Positions 31,950 through 43,856 of a stretch of 64,000 bases of DNA are shown here, in pieces. A program made the position numbers and the translations under genes. The notes below the pieces were generated by a model that worked only from the letters and a program-made list of their open reading frames with translations, was not told the origin of the DNA and did no database searches. Numbering within the stretch: the first letter of the stretch is position 1; each line of letters begins with the position of its first letter. The DNA is from Silene conica (Eukaryota; Streptophyta; Magnoliopsida; Caryophyllales; Caryophyllaceae), in NCBI GenBank assembly GCA_029255685.2, contig CM055311.2, forward strand, positions 1,007,001 to 1,071,000, given 5' to 3'.

Positions 31950-34900
31950 AATTACATAATTTTCTCAACCCAAGTTTGATCTTTTTCCTTCAACTGCCCT
32001 TGTGTCGTATATTTGATTCTGTTTTGTATATCCTTCTGAATAATAGTTGCACATTTCTCTGGAGTGATCAGCTTGCCCTCTATTGTGCTTATATTTCTCT
32101 GATGCCATAAATGATAGATAGCTGAATTCAATATGCTGTTGACAATTCCCTTCTTAAGCCTTGAGTATTTCAGCTTTGCTCTCCATTGTTGAATATTGGT
32201 GGCTAGTAGGCAAATACCAGTCCATTTCTGTAAACAACGAAGCACTCTGATTTTGTAAATGCAGGAGAAGAAAAGATGGTCCTGTGATTCTGGCTGTTGT
32301 TCACAGATGCAACAATTTCTGTCAGTAGTTAACCCCTATTGAGCTAACTTTTCTCGTGTATTCAGTCTAGTATGCTGGTAAACCCATGCAATAAAAGCAT
32401 GTTTGGGAATACTCCACTTGGTCCAGATGAAGGGATACCATGGAATTCTGGCAGGAGCAGGTTTTAGCCAGGTATATCCTTTTTGAATATTATACTCCTG
32501 GCTCCTCCCCATAGTCCATTCTTGCTGGTCATAGGCATCTTGCAGAACCTCTTTCATGTGACATACTTTCTTCCAAGTCCAGCTAGCCTCTTGAGGGGGG
32601 TTATACTCCCTCCATTGCTGCCCTTTCAAGTACACATGTTGTACCCATTGTACCCACAACTTGTTTGGGTTAGAGTAAATCTACCAAACCAGTTTTCCTA
32701 TGGCCGCTTTATTCCATAACTGCTCGTTTCTCAACCCCAACCCACCCTCAGTGTAATCTGTGCATACTGTATTCTAGGCCACCAGAGGAGCTTTCACATA
32801 ATGATTGCTTTGGGGAGGATGAAAATAGAGGCCCAGTAGGAGTGAAGGGTCCTTAGAACTGCTTTAATTAGCACCACTCTGCCTGCATAGGAAAATTTTT
32901 TTGTACCCAGACCCTTGATTCTATCAGTCACATTATCAATTAGGCTTTGGCAGTCCCTGATAGTCAGCTTGGCAGGCTTGATGGGTACTCCCAGATATCT
33001 GAATGGCATATTTCCTTCTATACAACCAGAAACATGAGCTATGTCTTGTCTTATTGTTGCCTGCACCCCATTAAAGAACACATTGGACTTTCCCTTACTC
33101 ATAGCTAGGCCTGAAGCTTGGGAGAAGGTAGCAAATGTCCTAATGAAGATCATCATTGAGGCAGTGTCTCCTTTAGAGAACATAAGTAAGTCATCTGCAT
33201 ACATCAGGCTGTTGAGTTTCATAGGCTTGCATAATGGATGAAATTTGAAGTCCATGGATGAGGTATTATGGGCCAATAATCTAGTTAAGTACTCCATACA
33301 TATGGTAAAGAGTAGGGGGGGATATCGGATCCCCTTGCCTCAAGCCTCTCTTCCCTTGGAAGAACCCAAAACTCTCCCCATTAAAATTAAGAGTATAGGT
33401 AGGTGTGGTCACACAAGCTCTAATCATTTGAATGAAATGCAAAGGGAACTTCATGGCTTTCATCATCTGAAACAAGAATGGCCATTCAATAGTATCATAG
33501 GCTTTTGCAAGATCAATTTTGAACAGGCACCTGGGAGACACATTCTTCCTCCCATACAGTTTGACTAGATCTTGACATATAAGAATGTTTTCCAAGATAT
33601 GTCTACCTTGAATGAACCCTCCTTGAGTGAGAGATATCAGGTTAGGGAGCACCTTTGAGAGTCTTGTACAGAGCAATTTGGAGATGCATTTATACACACA
33701 TTACAGTATGATATTGGTCTGAATTGAGTCATATTCATGGGGTTGGGCACCTTAGGAATCAGAGTGACATGTGTAGCATTCAATTGTTTTAGCATCTGGC
33801 CATTACTGAAGAAGTCTTGAATTGCACTGCAAATATCCTGGCCTATAATATCCCAGCTTTCTTTAAAAAAATTGCTTGAATACCCATCTGGTCTTGGTGC
33901 TTTTTCATTGGGTATACTAAACATGATGGATTTGATTTCTGCATCTGTCACAGGTGCTAGAGGCTCCTGCACATGTTCTGCTATACACACATTCCCCCTC
34001 CTTACAATGCTTTTGTTTACTCTGGTTGTGGTCTTACTGGTGCCCAAGAGATCTTGATAGAATTCCAAGAATCTCTTTTGGGTTTCTTCCTGAGAAGTGA
34101 CAACATTATCATTAAAATCTGCCAGCTGCAAAATCTGATTATGCCTTCTCCTTGCTTTTAGTATTCCATGAAAGTAGCTTGTATTGGAATCCCCATCCTT
34201 ATCCCACTGTACTTTAGCCTTCTGCCTAAGGTATTCCTATTGTGCTTCATACAACTGCAGGTACTCACTCCTAGCTTCTATCTCATTGCTTATGAGCTCC
34301 CTATCAGAAGGATCAATACCTAACTTGCTTGAATTTCAGTCAGGTGTATCAATGCTATGTTTGCTTTGTTCTCAATGTCTGCAAAATGTGTCTTATTCAG
34401 CTGCTTTAAATTAGTTTTTAAAGCCTTCAGGTGTTTAACCACCTGAAACATCTTATTGCCTCTAATCTGAGTAGACCATTCATGTTGTACTATATCCTTG
34501 AACTGTGGATATTGACACATGTTGAAGAATTTAAAAGGACGATTTCTACGGCCTCCATCTTGCTTGTGCTGAACCATACAGGGAGTGTGATCAAACATAC
34601 AGGAAATTAGCATACATATCAGGATGTATATTCGGCCATTCCTGATTCACTAACCATCTATCAAGCTTGCTGTAAATTCTATCAGAAGGACATTGTTTAT
34701 TATTCCAAGTGAAGTAGGCTCCTTGGTATGGGCTATCAATGACATTGCATAGATGGATGCAATGCAAAGATCAGCTGCAGCCTGATTGAAGCTCCCACCT
34801 ACTGTTTCCTTAGCCTTCAAAATACAGTTAAAATCTCCTCCAAGAGCCCAGAGGCCATTGATATTCTGACTCAGTCTAGTCAACTGGTTCCAAAGGGGCT

Positions 34901-35248
34901 CCCTTTCCTTAATACCATTTTAGGCATAAACAAAAGTGAGGTAAAACTCTGCTTTCAGCATTTTGAGGTGCACTTCAAATGCACGAATTGAACATCATAC
35001 TCCAGGAAATTAACATCTACAGATTGATGATTCCAAAGAATCCAAATTCGTCCACCAGGGTGTTGAGCAATATTAGTGGAAATACTCCATGTATTAAACA
35101 TAACCATAGTTTTATTAATATTATGACTCTTTATTTTAGTCTCAAGTAAAGCGTAAATATCAACTTTATTCTGCAATAGGAAATTATTTACAACCCGTTG
35201 TTTATTTATCCTATTCATACCTCTCACATCCCAAAACCCGAGCTTCAT
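31950..35248 (-). pseudogene. LINE ORF2: endonuclease and reverse transcriptase remnants
   Basis: Read right to left: an apurinic endonuclease-type start (MKLGFWDVRGMNRINKQ, then LLETKIKSHN, GGDFNCIL near 34840); reverse transcriptase pieces (LIPKVPNPMNMTQFRPISYCN near 33740, TQGGFIQGRHILENIL, FKIDLAKAYDTIEWPFL, RGLRQGDPISPPTLY, SLMYADDLLMFSKGD near 33190); and a C-terminal Trp-rich zf-RVT-like part (32659-31952). The frame changes repeatedly and stops occur, so no functional protein is possible. The order fits plant L1-type ORF2. Confidence 0.85.
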
Positions 35249-37714
35249 TGATGAGAGGTTTGGGGATCGTGACCATTTTCACTCCTATCCTCCCAGACAT
35301 TACTTTGTTTTTGCTGTGGACTTGGCATAACTTTTGTTGGTCTGGTTATTTTTGGGAGTGGAGGGAACTCATGTAACTGTTCTAGCACACTAGCCCCTGT
35401 ATGAGGCATAGTCAGAATGGGAGTGATCATTGGGTTATCCTTAGATGTTGTCTCTGTAATTCGAGGCTTCTCAATTCTCCTCCATTCCATTTTTGCTGGA
35501 ATGTTTTGTTTAGGCATCTGTCTGCATTGTCCTTGATCATGTCCCAGTTTTTTACACTTGTTGCAATGGATAGGTTTCCATTCATATTCCACCGTGATTT
35601 CTCGGACTTGTTGTTTTTCATCCAAAAACTTAATCTTATCAGGGCACTTTTGATCCATTGTCATTTCAATAAAGACTCTAGCATACCCTATCCTAGCTGA
35701 TACGTGCATTTACTATACATTTTATTTATAGTTTCAGCACGTATTTCTATGCATATATGTAGCTTTTAGTTACTTTTCCTTCCGAAATGGTTTACTTTGG
35801 CATTTCTATGTTTTAAATGTAGGAACAAGCGAAAGTGAGCAAAATCAAGCTTTAACCGTCCTCCGGAAGCCGTTCTAAGGAAATGCCCGAAGCAGGGATT
35901 CGAACTCGTAGCCTAGAGATGCGTGCAAGCCAATTAAAGGCTGGAATACACAGGAACTGGTCGACCGACTTACCTAATCGGTCGACCGACCAGCGCAAAG
36001 TTACAGAAAGGCCTGACTACAGCTATTTTGGTCGACCAACCACTATACCAGGTCGGTCGACCAGATGACGGGTTCCGCTGTTTTGTTTCGGTTTTAATTC
36101 TTTTAATCTTCTAATTAGAAGACTATTAAAAGACGCTTGAGACTTCTAATTAGGTTAGGCAGTCATATTAGCAAGAAACACATTAGTTTTAGGGAGAAGA
36201 ACTCCAATTTTCAGATTCGTTCTTAATTTCCGATTCGTTTGTAAGTTTATGCAATTAATCTTTCTTTTTATTCAAATTCCTTGTTCTTATTGTTATTGTT
36301 ATTCAATTTTATGTTTTGCCCTCTTGAATATTTACCCTCAATTATGTTATCTCACATGTTGTTCTTCAATTTCGTTAGTATTAATTTCATAATTATGCAT
36401 AGCTAATTCTTATGATTGAGAATTAGGGAACCATGGCGAAAATTAGGTTTTAATGGTTTTATGATTATTATACCAATCCCCATTATTGTTGGTGAACTAA
36501 TTCATTAAGATTGAAAGATTGTTAGAATTAGTTTAACAACAATTTTGGGATTGCCCTATGAACGAAAGTTTAGTACTTTACTAGGAACCATAAGACCGTA
36601 AGGATTGGGTAGAATATTGACCTAAAGGTTTATTCTTTGTTTCTTGGGATTGTGTTAATTGATTATTTACCCTTTGTTGACTTGCCCTAGCCATGGGGAA
36701 CCGAAGTTCCTAATCATCCTTTTACTTTTGTTTAGCATTCTTGTTATTTTGCTTTCTTAGTTGTTAGACTCAACCAACAATGAAAACCCCCCTTTTTGTT
36801 ACTTTCAATAGACTTTGAATTCACAAACAATATTAACCTTGTCTCCTTGTGGTTCGACCCTTGACTTACTCTATCTAGTTTAAGCTGAGGTTTTTTTAAA
36901 TCTTATCTTTGGCACCCCTCAACGACGGGTGTCACTAGCCTTTTGCGCAGTTGTTTTTATCAGTTTTAAGGAATGGCCCTATGATACTTGCAATTTTGGC
37001 TAGACTGTTGCCCTAGTATTGAATAGGTAGATTATGCAGTCTTACCCAAGAAGGAACGTTTTTCACCTTTGCCTTTTCCAATGCAATATCTTCTTGCCAT
37101 GGCTTGATAATTACTGGCTTACCATCAAAAATATAGTATCCCGCATTCAGAACTTTCTCATGCATCTCCTTGGTGGAGAATCTCACTATGAAGACTCCAT
37201 TAGGTAAGAACGATATGACATCAATTTGTCTCCAAATACGTCGCAGAAAACCTTCTAAAACCACAGGAGGGGGATTGGCTCCCAGAATGAATCCATACAC
37301 TGCCTGTTTCCAATACTCCACTTCCTTCTGGACATCATCCGCATCAATTTGAATCAATGCTTCTTCTGGTTCTTCCATGATTTTCTCAACTCTCCTCCCA
37401 TGGACTGTGAACCATTCTCCAACACCATTATCACTCTGTTTTGCCATTGGTGAGTTCTTTTCAGATTTTTCTACTTCACTTTCCTCCTCATCAGAATTAC
37501 TCCCCTCACCATCATCTTCATCATCAAGATTAAAGGGAGTAACCCCAATTATGCTCCGTAGACTGCCATGCTTCAAAGCTTCATCCTCATTAGGTTTTTT
37601 GGTGTGTCTCTATTCATTGTTATCACTACTATCCGTGTCCTTTTGCTTAGTCCCCTTCCTCCTGGTGGTTATGTTCTTCAATTTAGCAGATTTGGAAGCA
37701 GAATTCCTTACCAT
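35245..37714 (-). pseudogene. LINE ORF1 (DUF4283 and zinc knuckle), split by a solo LTR
   Basis: The likely start is the ATG at 37712-37714 ([20 protein letters not shown]). An in-frame TAG follows after about 38 codons, then an acidic linker and a DUF4283-type RNA-binding domain (YGFILGANPPPVVLEGFLRR to PSWVRLHNLPIQY). A TAG at 37013 replaces an expected Trp. A solo LTR (35698-36934) and a small frameshift separate the rest: RIGYARVFIEM and the CCHC knuckle CNKCKKLGHDQGQC near 35530-35570. In L1-type elements this protein binds the element RNA. Confidence 0.8.
35698..36934 (+). repeat. Solo LTR of an Athila/Tat-like gypsy family
   Basis: Starts TGATACGTGCA and ends ACGGGTGTCA, flanked by the 5-bp duplication ctagc (35693-35697 and 36935-36939). 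1237 bp. The end region (cctcaacgacgggtgtca) and two GTCGACC-type modules (35959-35994, 36030-36063) relate it to the LTRs at 9418-18321, but it is a different subfamily. Only one LTR with a perfect duplication means LTR-LTR recombination removed the rest. Confidence 0.9.
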
Positions 37715-37772
37715 GGATGCAAGAGAACCTGTCTCAAAATCACCTCTAGATCGCCGTTATTAGAGAGGATTA

Positions 37773-38734
37773 ACATGCTTATTTTTGGTCATAATTTAGA
37801 TGTAATAATTAAAACCAAAGAATTTCTGTCATCACATTTTGAGATGAAGGACTTAGGCGAAGCTGATGTAATCCTAGGGGTTAAGGTTATTCGAAACCCC
37901 AATGAAATTTGTTTAAGTCAATCTCATTATGTTGAAAAAGTGTTGAAAAAGTTTAACTTCTTTGATGAAGTGCCTGGTAGGACACCTTATGATGCTAGTA
38001 TACATTTGTGTAAAAACTTGGGTAAGAGCGTATCCCAAGAAGAGTATGCTAAGATCATAGGTAGTGTGATGTTTCTTATGAAATGTACCCGACCAGATAT
38101 TGCATATGCAGTTAGTAGACTAAGTCGTTATACACATAACCCTAGTAATGAACATTGGAATGCTCTTCGTCGTTTACTAAAATACCTAAAAGGAACAGTT
38201 GACCTTTGTTTGCATTATAGTAAATTTCCTGCTGTGTTAGAAGGATATTGTGATGCAAATTGGATTTCAGGTAACGATGAGATCTGTTCAACTAGTGGTT
38301 ATGTCTTCACCATGGGTGGAGGCGCTATATCATGGAAGTCTTCAAAACAGACTTGTATAGCACGCTCTACCATGGAATCGGAGTTCATAGCTCGTGAGTT
38401 AGCAGGACAAGAGGTTGATTGGTTGAGAAACCTGTTAGCAGATGTACCAGTGTGGGAAGGACGGAAAACAACGGTTTCCTTACACTGTGACTCACAAGCT
38501 GCAACTGGTGTTGCTAAGAATAATGTCTATAATGCAAAGAAACGACACATTCGAATCAGACATGCAGCATTTAAACAACTCCTTGAGAATGGAGTAATTG
38601 CTTGGGACTATGTGAAGTCTGAAAGCAATCTTGCTGACCCCTTTACTAAGGGGCTGACTAAGAGATTATTCGCTAATACGTCGAAGGGAATGGGACTTAA
38701 GATCTTAGGTCAATATAAAGTGACACTTGGCTAG
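37773..38734 (+). pseudogene. copia-1 second half of reverse transcriptase and RNase H
   Basis: Continues the interrupted reverse transcriptase ([32 protein letters not shown]) and a full RNase H region ([68 protein letters not shown]). The frame is open for 320 codons to the stop at 38734. The upstream open part from 37568 is LINE sequence and should not be counted. Confidence 0.85.
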
Positions 38735-39209
38735 ATCTGAAGTCTCTTGTTTATATGACGTTGTGTAATTCATAGCCTTAAACGGTGGTGCTTTTGAGAC
38801 GCACTTGATGAATTATACACCAGGTTGGACATTTGTCCTTAATGGCTTGCGTGAAAAGTGCTATTGAGAAGCACTTGAGTCACCTACGTAGGTGTGATAA
38901 TCATAAGACTATGAGAAGTCTTGTGAACACATCTATTAGTACCAAGGAAAACGCAAGGCTCTAAAAGAGCGCGTTGCACTTAGTCGCGGAACGATATTTT
39001 TCAGAAGGTAATGATATGTGTTGTGGGGTGTATCGACCGAAGCTCAGCTAGGAATTCAAATAGCAAGATATTCTCTAGCTGTAAGTAAGTCGTTTCCTTA
39101 TTTCACTAAAGTATCAATTCAAATCGAAAGATATTGATACCTAAGTATCGAATCCTTCTTTTACCCAGGATCACTTCTTCTTTTTTCTTTATCGCCCCTA
39201 GTGGGGGAT
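38735..39209 (+). other. 3' untranslated region and polypurine tract of copia-1
   Basis: Non-coding 475 bp with two similar ttgagacgcacttga/ttgagaagcacttga repeats (about 38790-38880). It ends in gtgggggat directly before the 3' LTR at 39210, which serves as the polypurine tract. Confidence 0.75.
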
Positions 39210-39634
39210 TGTTGGATATAGGGGCTCTTTTAGAACTCACTTGTTGTCCCACATTGGTGAGGAAACAAGAGTTCTCTCTTATTTTTGATATATAAGGAGA
39301 GCACTTACCCTCCCTTCAATCCATGTAACTCACTACTTCTCTTCCTCTTTTCTACAAAAGAAGAGTTGTTTGGGTAAAGTTCAAATAATGTTCCATGTCT
39401 CACAGTTCCGAGTGGGCGAAGCTGCGTGAAGATTGTAGTAGTGTAAACCTTATGGAACTACCGGTCAGTATTGATCACCACCACGGTCATAACGGAGAAA
39501 TAGTTTTCAAGGCAGTGGTTCCGCACCACGTCACTACCTTCCAGTTTCGATATTTTTGGTCCTTTATTTTGTTATTGCAATATTTCTTGTTGTGTTGAAT
39601 TATAGTTTTTGAGTTCTATAATTCTCGGCCAACA
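39210..39634 (+). repeat. 3' LTR of copia-1
   Basis: 425 bp with a single copy of the promoter segment. The end ggccaaca abuts the ataaa duplication of the next element, sharing one base with it. Confidence 0.9.
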
Positions 39635-39638
39635 TAAA

Positions 39639-40735
39639 TGATCCAATTACGGATAGGGCAACTATTCATCATTTCATTCGGGAATCGCTAAAGCAAATTT
39701 TATTGGCTAAGTTAATATTATTTATCTTATGGTTAGTATATTTGCTCGTAAAGATTCGTTGGGCCTTAAGACCTTGGGCTAATAAAAGAAGATCAAGAAA
39801 CGACGCAAATCAAAGAAAGGCAATATTCGGAAGGGCACGGCCCATGGACCAAGGGTGGCTCGGTCATGGTTTGAGTGTGGGCCTCATGAAGCTCGGACAC
39901 GGCCGCACATGGCTCGGTCACGAGGATGTTGTTGCTCGGCCAAGGTGGACTCCAAGAAGAAGATGGAGTATCTTTAATTTTTATGTTATTTTTATTAAGT
40001 TGGTTATTTTAATTAGTTACTAATAAGTTTGTTATTAGGTTGTTAGGTAGTTACTAGTTTGTTACAAGTTTGTTATTATTTAATTAGTTATCCTAGGGTT
40101 GTTAGGATTAGTTATTTAATTCTTTAAACAACCTAGATATAGTTTAGATTTAATAAGGATTATATTTAATCCATTAAGATTAGTTTGAGGACTTCCATTC
40201 CGAGTCAGATTCCGGTTGTTGACTTGTTTGGGGCGTGTGACTTGACCGTGTGCTACTACCTATATATAGGGCACATCGTCTTCTTGTTTTATCATCCAAT
40301 TATTCAAGTATTCAATAAAATTTACAAGTTTTCTTTTGAAGGCATTCTTAAAGAAATCTCAAGGACTCATCGAGTGTTGATCCGAACCGTTAATATTTGT
40401 CGCGTTTCAAGTATTAGCAAGATTTACGAACTATAGGTCTAGGGAGTAAATCACCATTGGGTGTCCTATAGGTCTAGGGCAAACAAATATCCTTTTACCT
40501 TGGGGATACACCTCAAGACCGTCACAACTACAAACACCACCTTAACCACCACCACCGACGGACCACCACCACTTCGACATCACCACCACCGCCGTTCATC
40601 ATTCACCACCATCATCAATCAAGATTCATCAAAGATCGTTCCATATTTGTCCTATTTTTTTATTTCATTCTAGATTGTTTTAAAGATTTCCAAGAAAGCT
40701 TCCGCGGACGATTTCTTTGCCAAGAATTCGTATCA
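39639..40735 (+). repeat. 5' LTR of the gag-protease element
   Basis: 1097 bp. A TATA-like tatatatagggcac lies near 40261. An open frame at 39703-40023 runs inside the LTR and is not a gene. The 3' side is rich in CCACCA/CATCACC. Confidence 0.85.
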
Positions 40736-40739
40736 TCAG

Positions 40740-40751
40740 TGGTATCAGAGC
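40740..40751 (+). other. Primer-binding site of the gag-protease element
   Basis: TGGTATCAGAGC, tRNA-Met type, 4 nt after the LTR end. Confidence 0.9.
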
Positions 40752-40799
40752 TTCGGCTCTTGAATTCTTTTTGTTTCAAGAAAATCCATTCGGGGCAAC

Positions 40800-41843
40800 A
40801 TGAGTTTTGAAGATCCAAGATTCTTGGAGAGTTTAAAGAAGGCTTTGGAACATGTTACTAATAACGAGAATAGATGGCAACCAAGGAGGGAGCCCGTCCT
40901 CCAAACTGACGAGTTCAAAGTGACCGAATTGCCAGAGTTCGAAGGAGGTACGGATCCGGAGGATTATCTCGAGTGGGAGCGAAAGATTGATCGTATGTTC
41001 GAATTCAAGGAGTTAGACGATCGTAAGATGTGCAAGTACGCAATCCTAAGATTAAGCAAGGGCGCATCCTTATGGTTTGATAGTCTCAAGGCTCAAAGGG
41101 CTAGAGCCGGGAAGGAGAAAATCTGTTCTTGGGATAGTTTGAAGAAAATATTGAGAAAACGGTATGTACCCACAACTTATAAGCTTGCTTTATATCGTAA
41201 GATTTCTAATCTTGTACAAGGCAAGATGTCGGTAAGTGAGTATATAGAAGAATTCGAAAATCTTACTCTAATGGGGGAGGTAGAGGAAAATCAAGAACAA
41301 AAGATGGCAAGGTTCTTGCGAGGGTTAAATAAAAATATTGCTAATCCCGTGGAACTTCAAATTTATTCGGATTTTGATACTCTAACCAGTTTGTGTTTAC
41401 GAGTTGAAGCACAAAGTAAGAACAGATTCGGAGGAGGTAGTATGTGGGGGCGTGCGAGTGAAGGGGGCGAAGGAGAGGCTTCAAGATCAAACCCTAATTC
41501 GAACGTGGTAAGTAACGCAGGAAAGGCGAGTGCAAGCGGAACAACACAATCAAAATCTACTCCAACTCCAACACCAAGTGAGATCAGCCTTTCTAAGGTA
41601 AGATGCTTTAAGTGTCAAGGTTTTGGGCACTTCAAGAATGCTTGCCCTAATAAAAGGGTTGTTACGATGAGGGATGCATTAACTTGCCTAAACTTAGTAG
41701 GAGAGGAAGAGGAGTCAGAAGAGGAGGAGGAGGTGTTGGGAGACTTCGGGGATCGTGAGGGGGACGGCCAAGGTGAGCAATTCGAAGCTCCTAATGCAAA
41801 CACTCTAGTACTTAGATCTTACAAGCCCAATCTTTACCTATAA
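40800..41843 (+). CDS. Gypsy gag polyprotein (347 aa)
   Basis: Intact ORF. Residues of about 35-210 form the retrotransposon gag domain: DYLEWERKIDRMFEFKELDD, ILRLSKGASLWFDSL, LRKRYVPTTYKLALY and MARFLRGLNKNIANPVELQ are the typical landmarks. A Ser/Thr/Asn-rich linker follows, then one CCHC zinc knuckle CFKCQGFGHFKNAC at about residues 269-282, and a Glu-rich C-terminus. Gag assembles the particle and packages RNA. The ATG lies 60 nt after the PBS start, in the usual place. The protease is out of frame with gag and behind stops, so a fused gag-pol is not made from this copy. Confidence 0.9.
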   Translation: MSFEDPRFLESLKKALEHVTNNENRWQPRREPVLQTDEFKVTELPEFEGGTDPEDYLEWERKIDRMFEFKELDDRKMCKYAILRLSKGASLWFDSLKAQRARAGKEKICSWDSLKKILRKRYVPTTYKLALYRKISNLVQGKMSVSEYIEEFENLTLMGEVEENQEQKMARFLRGLNKNIANPVELQIYSDFDTLTSLCLRVEAQSKNRFGGGSMWGRASEGGEGEASRSNPNSNVVSNAGKASASGTTQSKSTPTPTPSEISLSKVRCFKCQGFGHFKNACPNKRVVTMRDALTCLNLVGEEEESEEEEEVLGDFGDREGDGQGEQFEAPNANTLVLRSYKPNLYL

Positions 41844-41851
41844 TTACCGAA

Positions 41852-42752
41852 CAATAGAAGTGTCTTGTAAAGGATAAATGATGTAGTATGATTATCGATG
41901 GGGGTAGTTGTACGAATGTAGCCTCGGAGGAGATGGTATCTAAGTTAGCCTTAACTACAATAAAACATCTTAAACCATATGCCTTACATTGGCTAGGAGA
42001 TGCGAATAAGGTTAGGGTGACCAAACAAGTAAAGGTGAACTTAGTCATGGGTTCATATAAGGATGAGGTGCTATGTGATGTAGTACCTATGGATGCGTGT
42101 CACGTTCTTCTAGGGCGTCCTTGGCAATTCGATAGGGATGTTCTACATAGGGGAAGGGTGAACGAGTATGAGCTTATGGACAAGGGGAAGAGAATCATCC
42201 TTAAGCCTATGAGTCCAAAATATGTAGGGTTGATGAAGGCCAACTCGGGAAAGAGCACTCACTTAGCCAACTCAGTTTTTGCTATTGCTAAGGAAGATGA
42301 GGAGGTTGAAGAGGTGTTAGGGGCTGAATTAGTTAAGGAGGATGACTTGGGTGTGGTGCTAGCCACGGAGGTTTCGGGGGTAGCCATAGGGGTTCGGGAG
42401 TCGAGGGATCATACACCTAGTCTTGACCGTATGGGGGGTTGAGCGCGAGGTTGCACGGAGTGGCTTTGTTGCAGGTCAAGAATTATGAGGATGGGGGCAG
42501 CCTAGGTGTGGTGGTTACTCTAAAACCGTTGGAGCCAAATCTGGATCCTATGCCTAAGGAGATTGGTCGGGGTTCTAAGGTTGAAGGTAATAGGGTGGTG
42601 TCGCGGGAAGTTGTTAAGGGGCGCGACCACAAGAAGATTTCCGTATCAAATCAATCCTTGTTCATGTATCCGGGAAAGGTAATCAAAGATCGACGGTTCT
42701 TGAATTCTACTCATCAAGAATTGAGGTCAATTCTCTTTCAAGGGGGATGGGA
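41852..42752 (+). pseudogene. Aspartic protease remnant of the gypsy derivative
   Basis: Reads KCLVKDK, a TGA, then CSMIIDGGSCTNVASEEMV, with D-G-G as the likely catalytic triad of a retropepsin. It continues with VTKQVKVNL, DVVPMDACHVLLGRPWQFD. In-frame TAG (41855-41857) and TGA (41879-41881) lie just upstream, and a frame change occurs near 42440. The last part (DRRFLNSTHQELRSILFQGG) leads straight into the polypurine tract and LTR. This suggests that everything from reverse transcriptase to integrase was removed and the tail rejoined. An ATG at 41888 opens 184 codons, but no translation signal is evident. Confidence 0.75.
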
Positions 42753-43851
42753 TGATCCGATTACGGATAGGGCAACTATTCATCATTTCATTCGGGAATC
42801 GCTAAAGCAAATTTTATTGGCTAAGTTAATATTATTTATCTTATGGTTAGTATATTTGCTCGTAAAGATTCGTTGGGCCTTAAGACCTTGGGCTAATAAA
42901 AGAAGATCAAGAAACGACGCAAATCCAAGAAAGGCAACATTCGGAAGGGCACGACCCATGGACCAAGGGTGGCTCGGTCATGGTCTGAGCGTGGGCCTCA
43001 TGAAGCTCGGACACGGCCGCACATGGCTCGGTCACGAGGATGTTGTTGCTCGGCCAAGGTGGACTCCAAGAAGAAGATGAAGTATCTTTAATTTTTATGT
43101 TATTTTTATTAAGTTGGTTATTTTAATTAGTTACTAATAAGTTTGTTATTAGGTTGTTAGGTAGTTACTAGTTTGTTACAAGTTTGTTATTATTTAATTA
43201 GTTATCCTAGGGTTGTTAGGATTAGTTATTTAATTCTTTAAATAACCTAGATATAGTTTAGATTTAATAAGGATTATATTTAATCCATTACGATTAGTTT
43301 GAAGACTTCTATTCCGAGTCAGATTTCGGTTGTTGACTCGTTTGGGGCGTGTGACTTGACCGTGTGCTATTACCTATATATAGGGCACATCGTCTTCTTG
43401 TTTTATCATCCCATTATTCAAGTATTCAATAAAATTTACAAGATTTCTTTTTAAGGCATTCTTAAAGAAATCTCAAGGACTCATCGAGTGTTGATCCGAA
43501 CCGTTAATATTTGTCGCGTTTCAAGTATTAGCAAGATTTACGAACTATAGGTCTAGGGAGTAAATCACCATTGGGTGTCCTATAGGTCTAGGGCAAACAA
43601 ATATCCTTCTACCTTGGGGATACACCTCAAGACCGTCACAACTACAAAACAACCACCGTAACCACCACCACCGACGGACCATCACCACTTCGACATCACC
43701 ACCACCGCCGTTTATCATTCACCACCATCATCAATCAAGATTCATCAAAGATCGTTCCATATTTGTCCTATTTTGTTATTTCATTCAAGATTGTTTTCAA
43801 GATTTCCAAGATAGCTTCCACGGACAATTTCTTTGCCAAGAATTCGTATCA
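42753..43851 (+). repeat. 3' LTR of the gag-protease element
   Basis: 1099 bp, about 97% like 39639-40735 by eye, followed by the ataaa duplication. Confidence 0.9.
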
Positions 43852-43856
43852 ATAAA

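Larger units (their letters stand above)
31849..37772 (-). mobile_element. LINE (L1-type non-LTR retrotransposon), decayed
   Basis: The target duplication acatgctt lies at 31841-31848 and 37773-37780. On the minus strand the element ends at its left with a short oligo-A (plus-strand oligo-T at 31847-31854). ORF1 is at 37714-35245, split by a solo LTR, and ORF2 is at 35248-31950. The 5' untranslated part is only about 58 bp, so it may be slightly truncated. It landed in the catalytic YVDD region of the copia-1 reverse transcriptase. Confidence 0.9.
26150..39634 (+). mobile_element. Decayed Ty1/copia element with nested insertions (copia-1)
   Basis: The LTRs (26150-26704 and 39210-39634) start TGTTGGATAT and end GGCCAACA. 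Domain order is gag, protease, integrase, reverse transcriptase, RNase H, the copia order. Coding parts are 26736-27707, 29761-31848 and 37773-38734, separated by a 2-kb LTR element and a LINE. No tRNA-Met primer site is seen after the 5' LTR, and flanks 26145-26149 and 39635 onward show no matching target duplication. The element therefore looks rearranged at its 5' end as well as inactivated. Confidence 0.9.
39639..43851 (+). mobile_element. Gypsy derivative with gag and protease but no pol (TR-GAG type)
   Basis: LTRs 39639-40735 and 42753-43851 both start TGATCC and end GTATCA, with the target duplication ataaa at 39634-39638 and 43852-43856. tRNA-Met type PBS at 40740, gag at 40800-41843, protease remnant to 42442, purine tract caagggggatggga before the 3' LTR. 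No reverse transcriptase, RNase H or integrase lies between protease and LTR, so it must borrow these. About 30 LTR differences by eye in 1.1 kb indicate an older insertion than the LARD at 1-20942. Confidence 0.9.

Noticed and set aside
37568-37772. N-terminal extension of the copia-1 RT/RNase H ORF
   Set aside because: These codons are LINE 5' sequence read on the opposite strand; the copia part starts at 37773.
26145-39639. A target duplication for copia-1
   Set aside because: Flanks (ataga on the left, taaac on the right after removing the neighbour) do not match, so none is claimed.
39703-40023. 106-aa ORF, repeated in the second LTR within 42439-43080
   Set aside because: It lies within the LTR of the gag-protease element and has no known domain.
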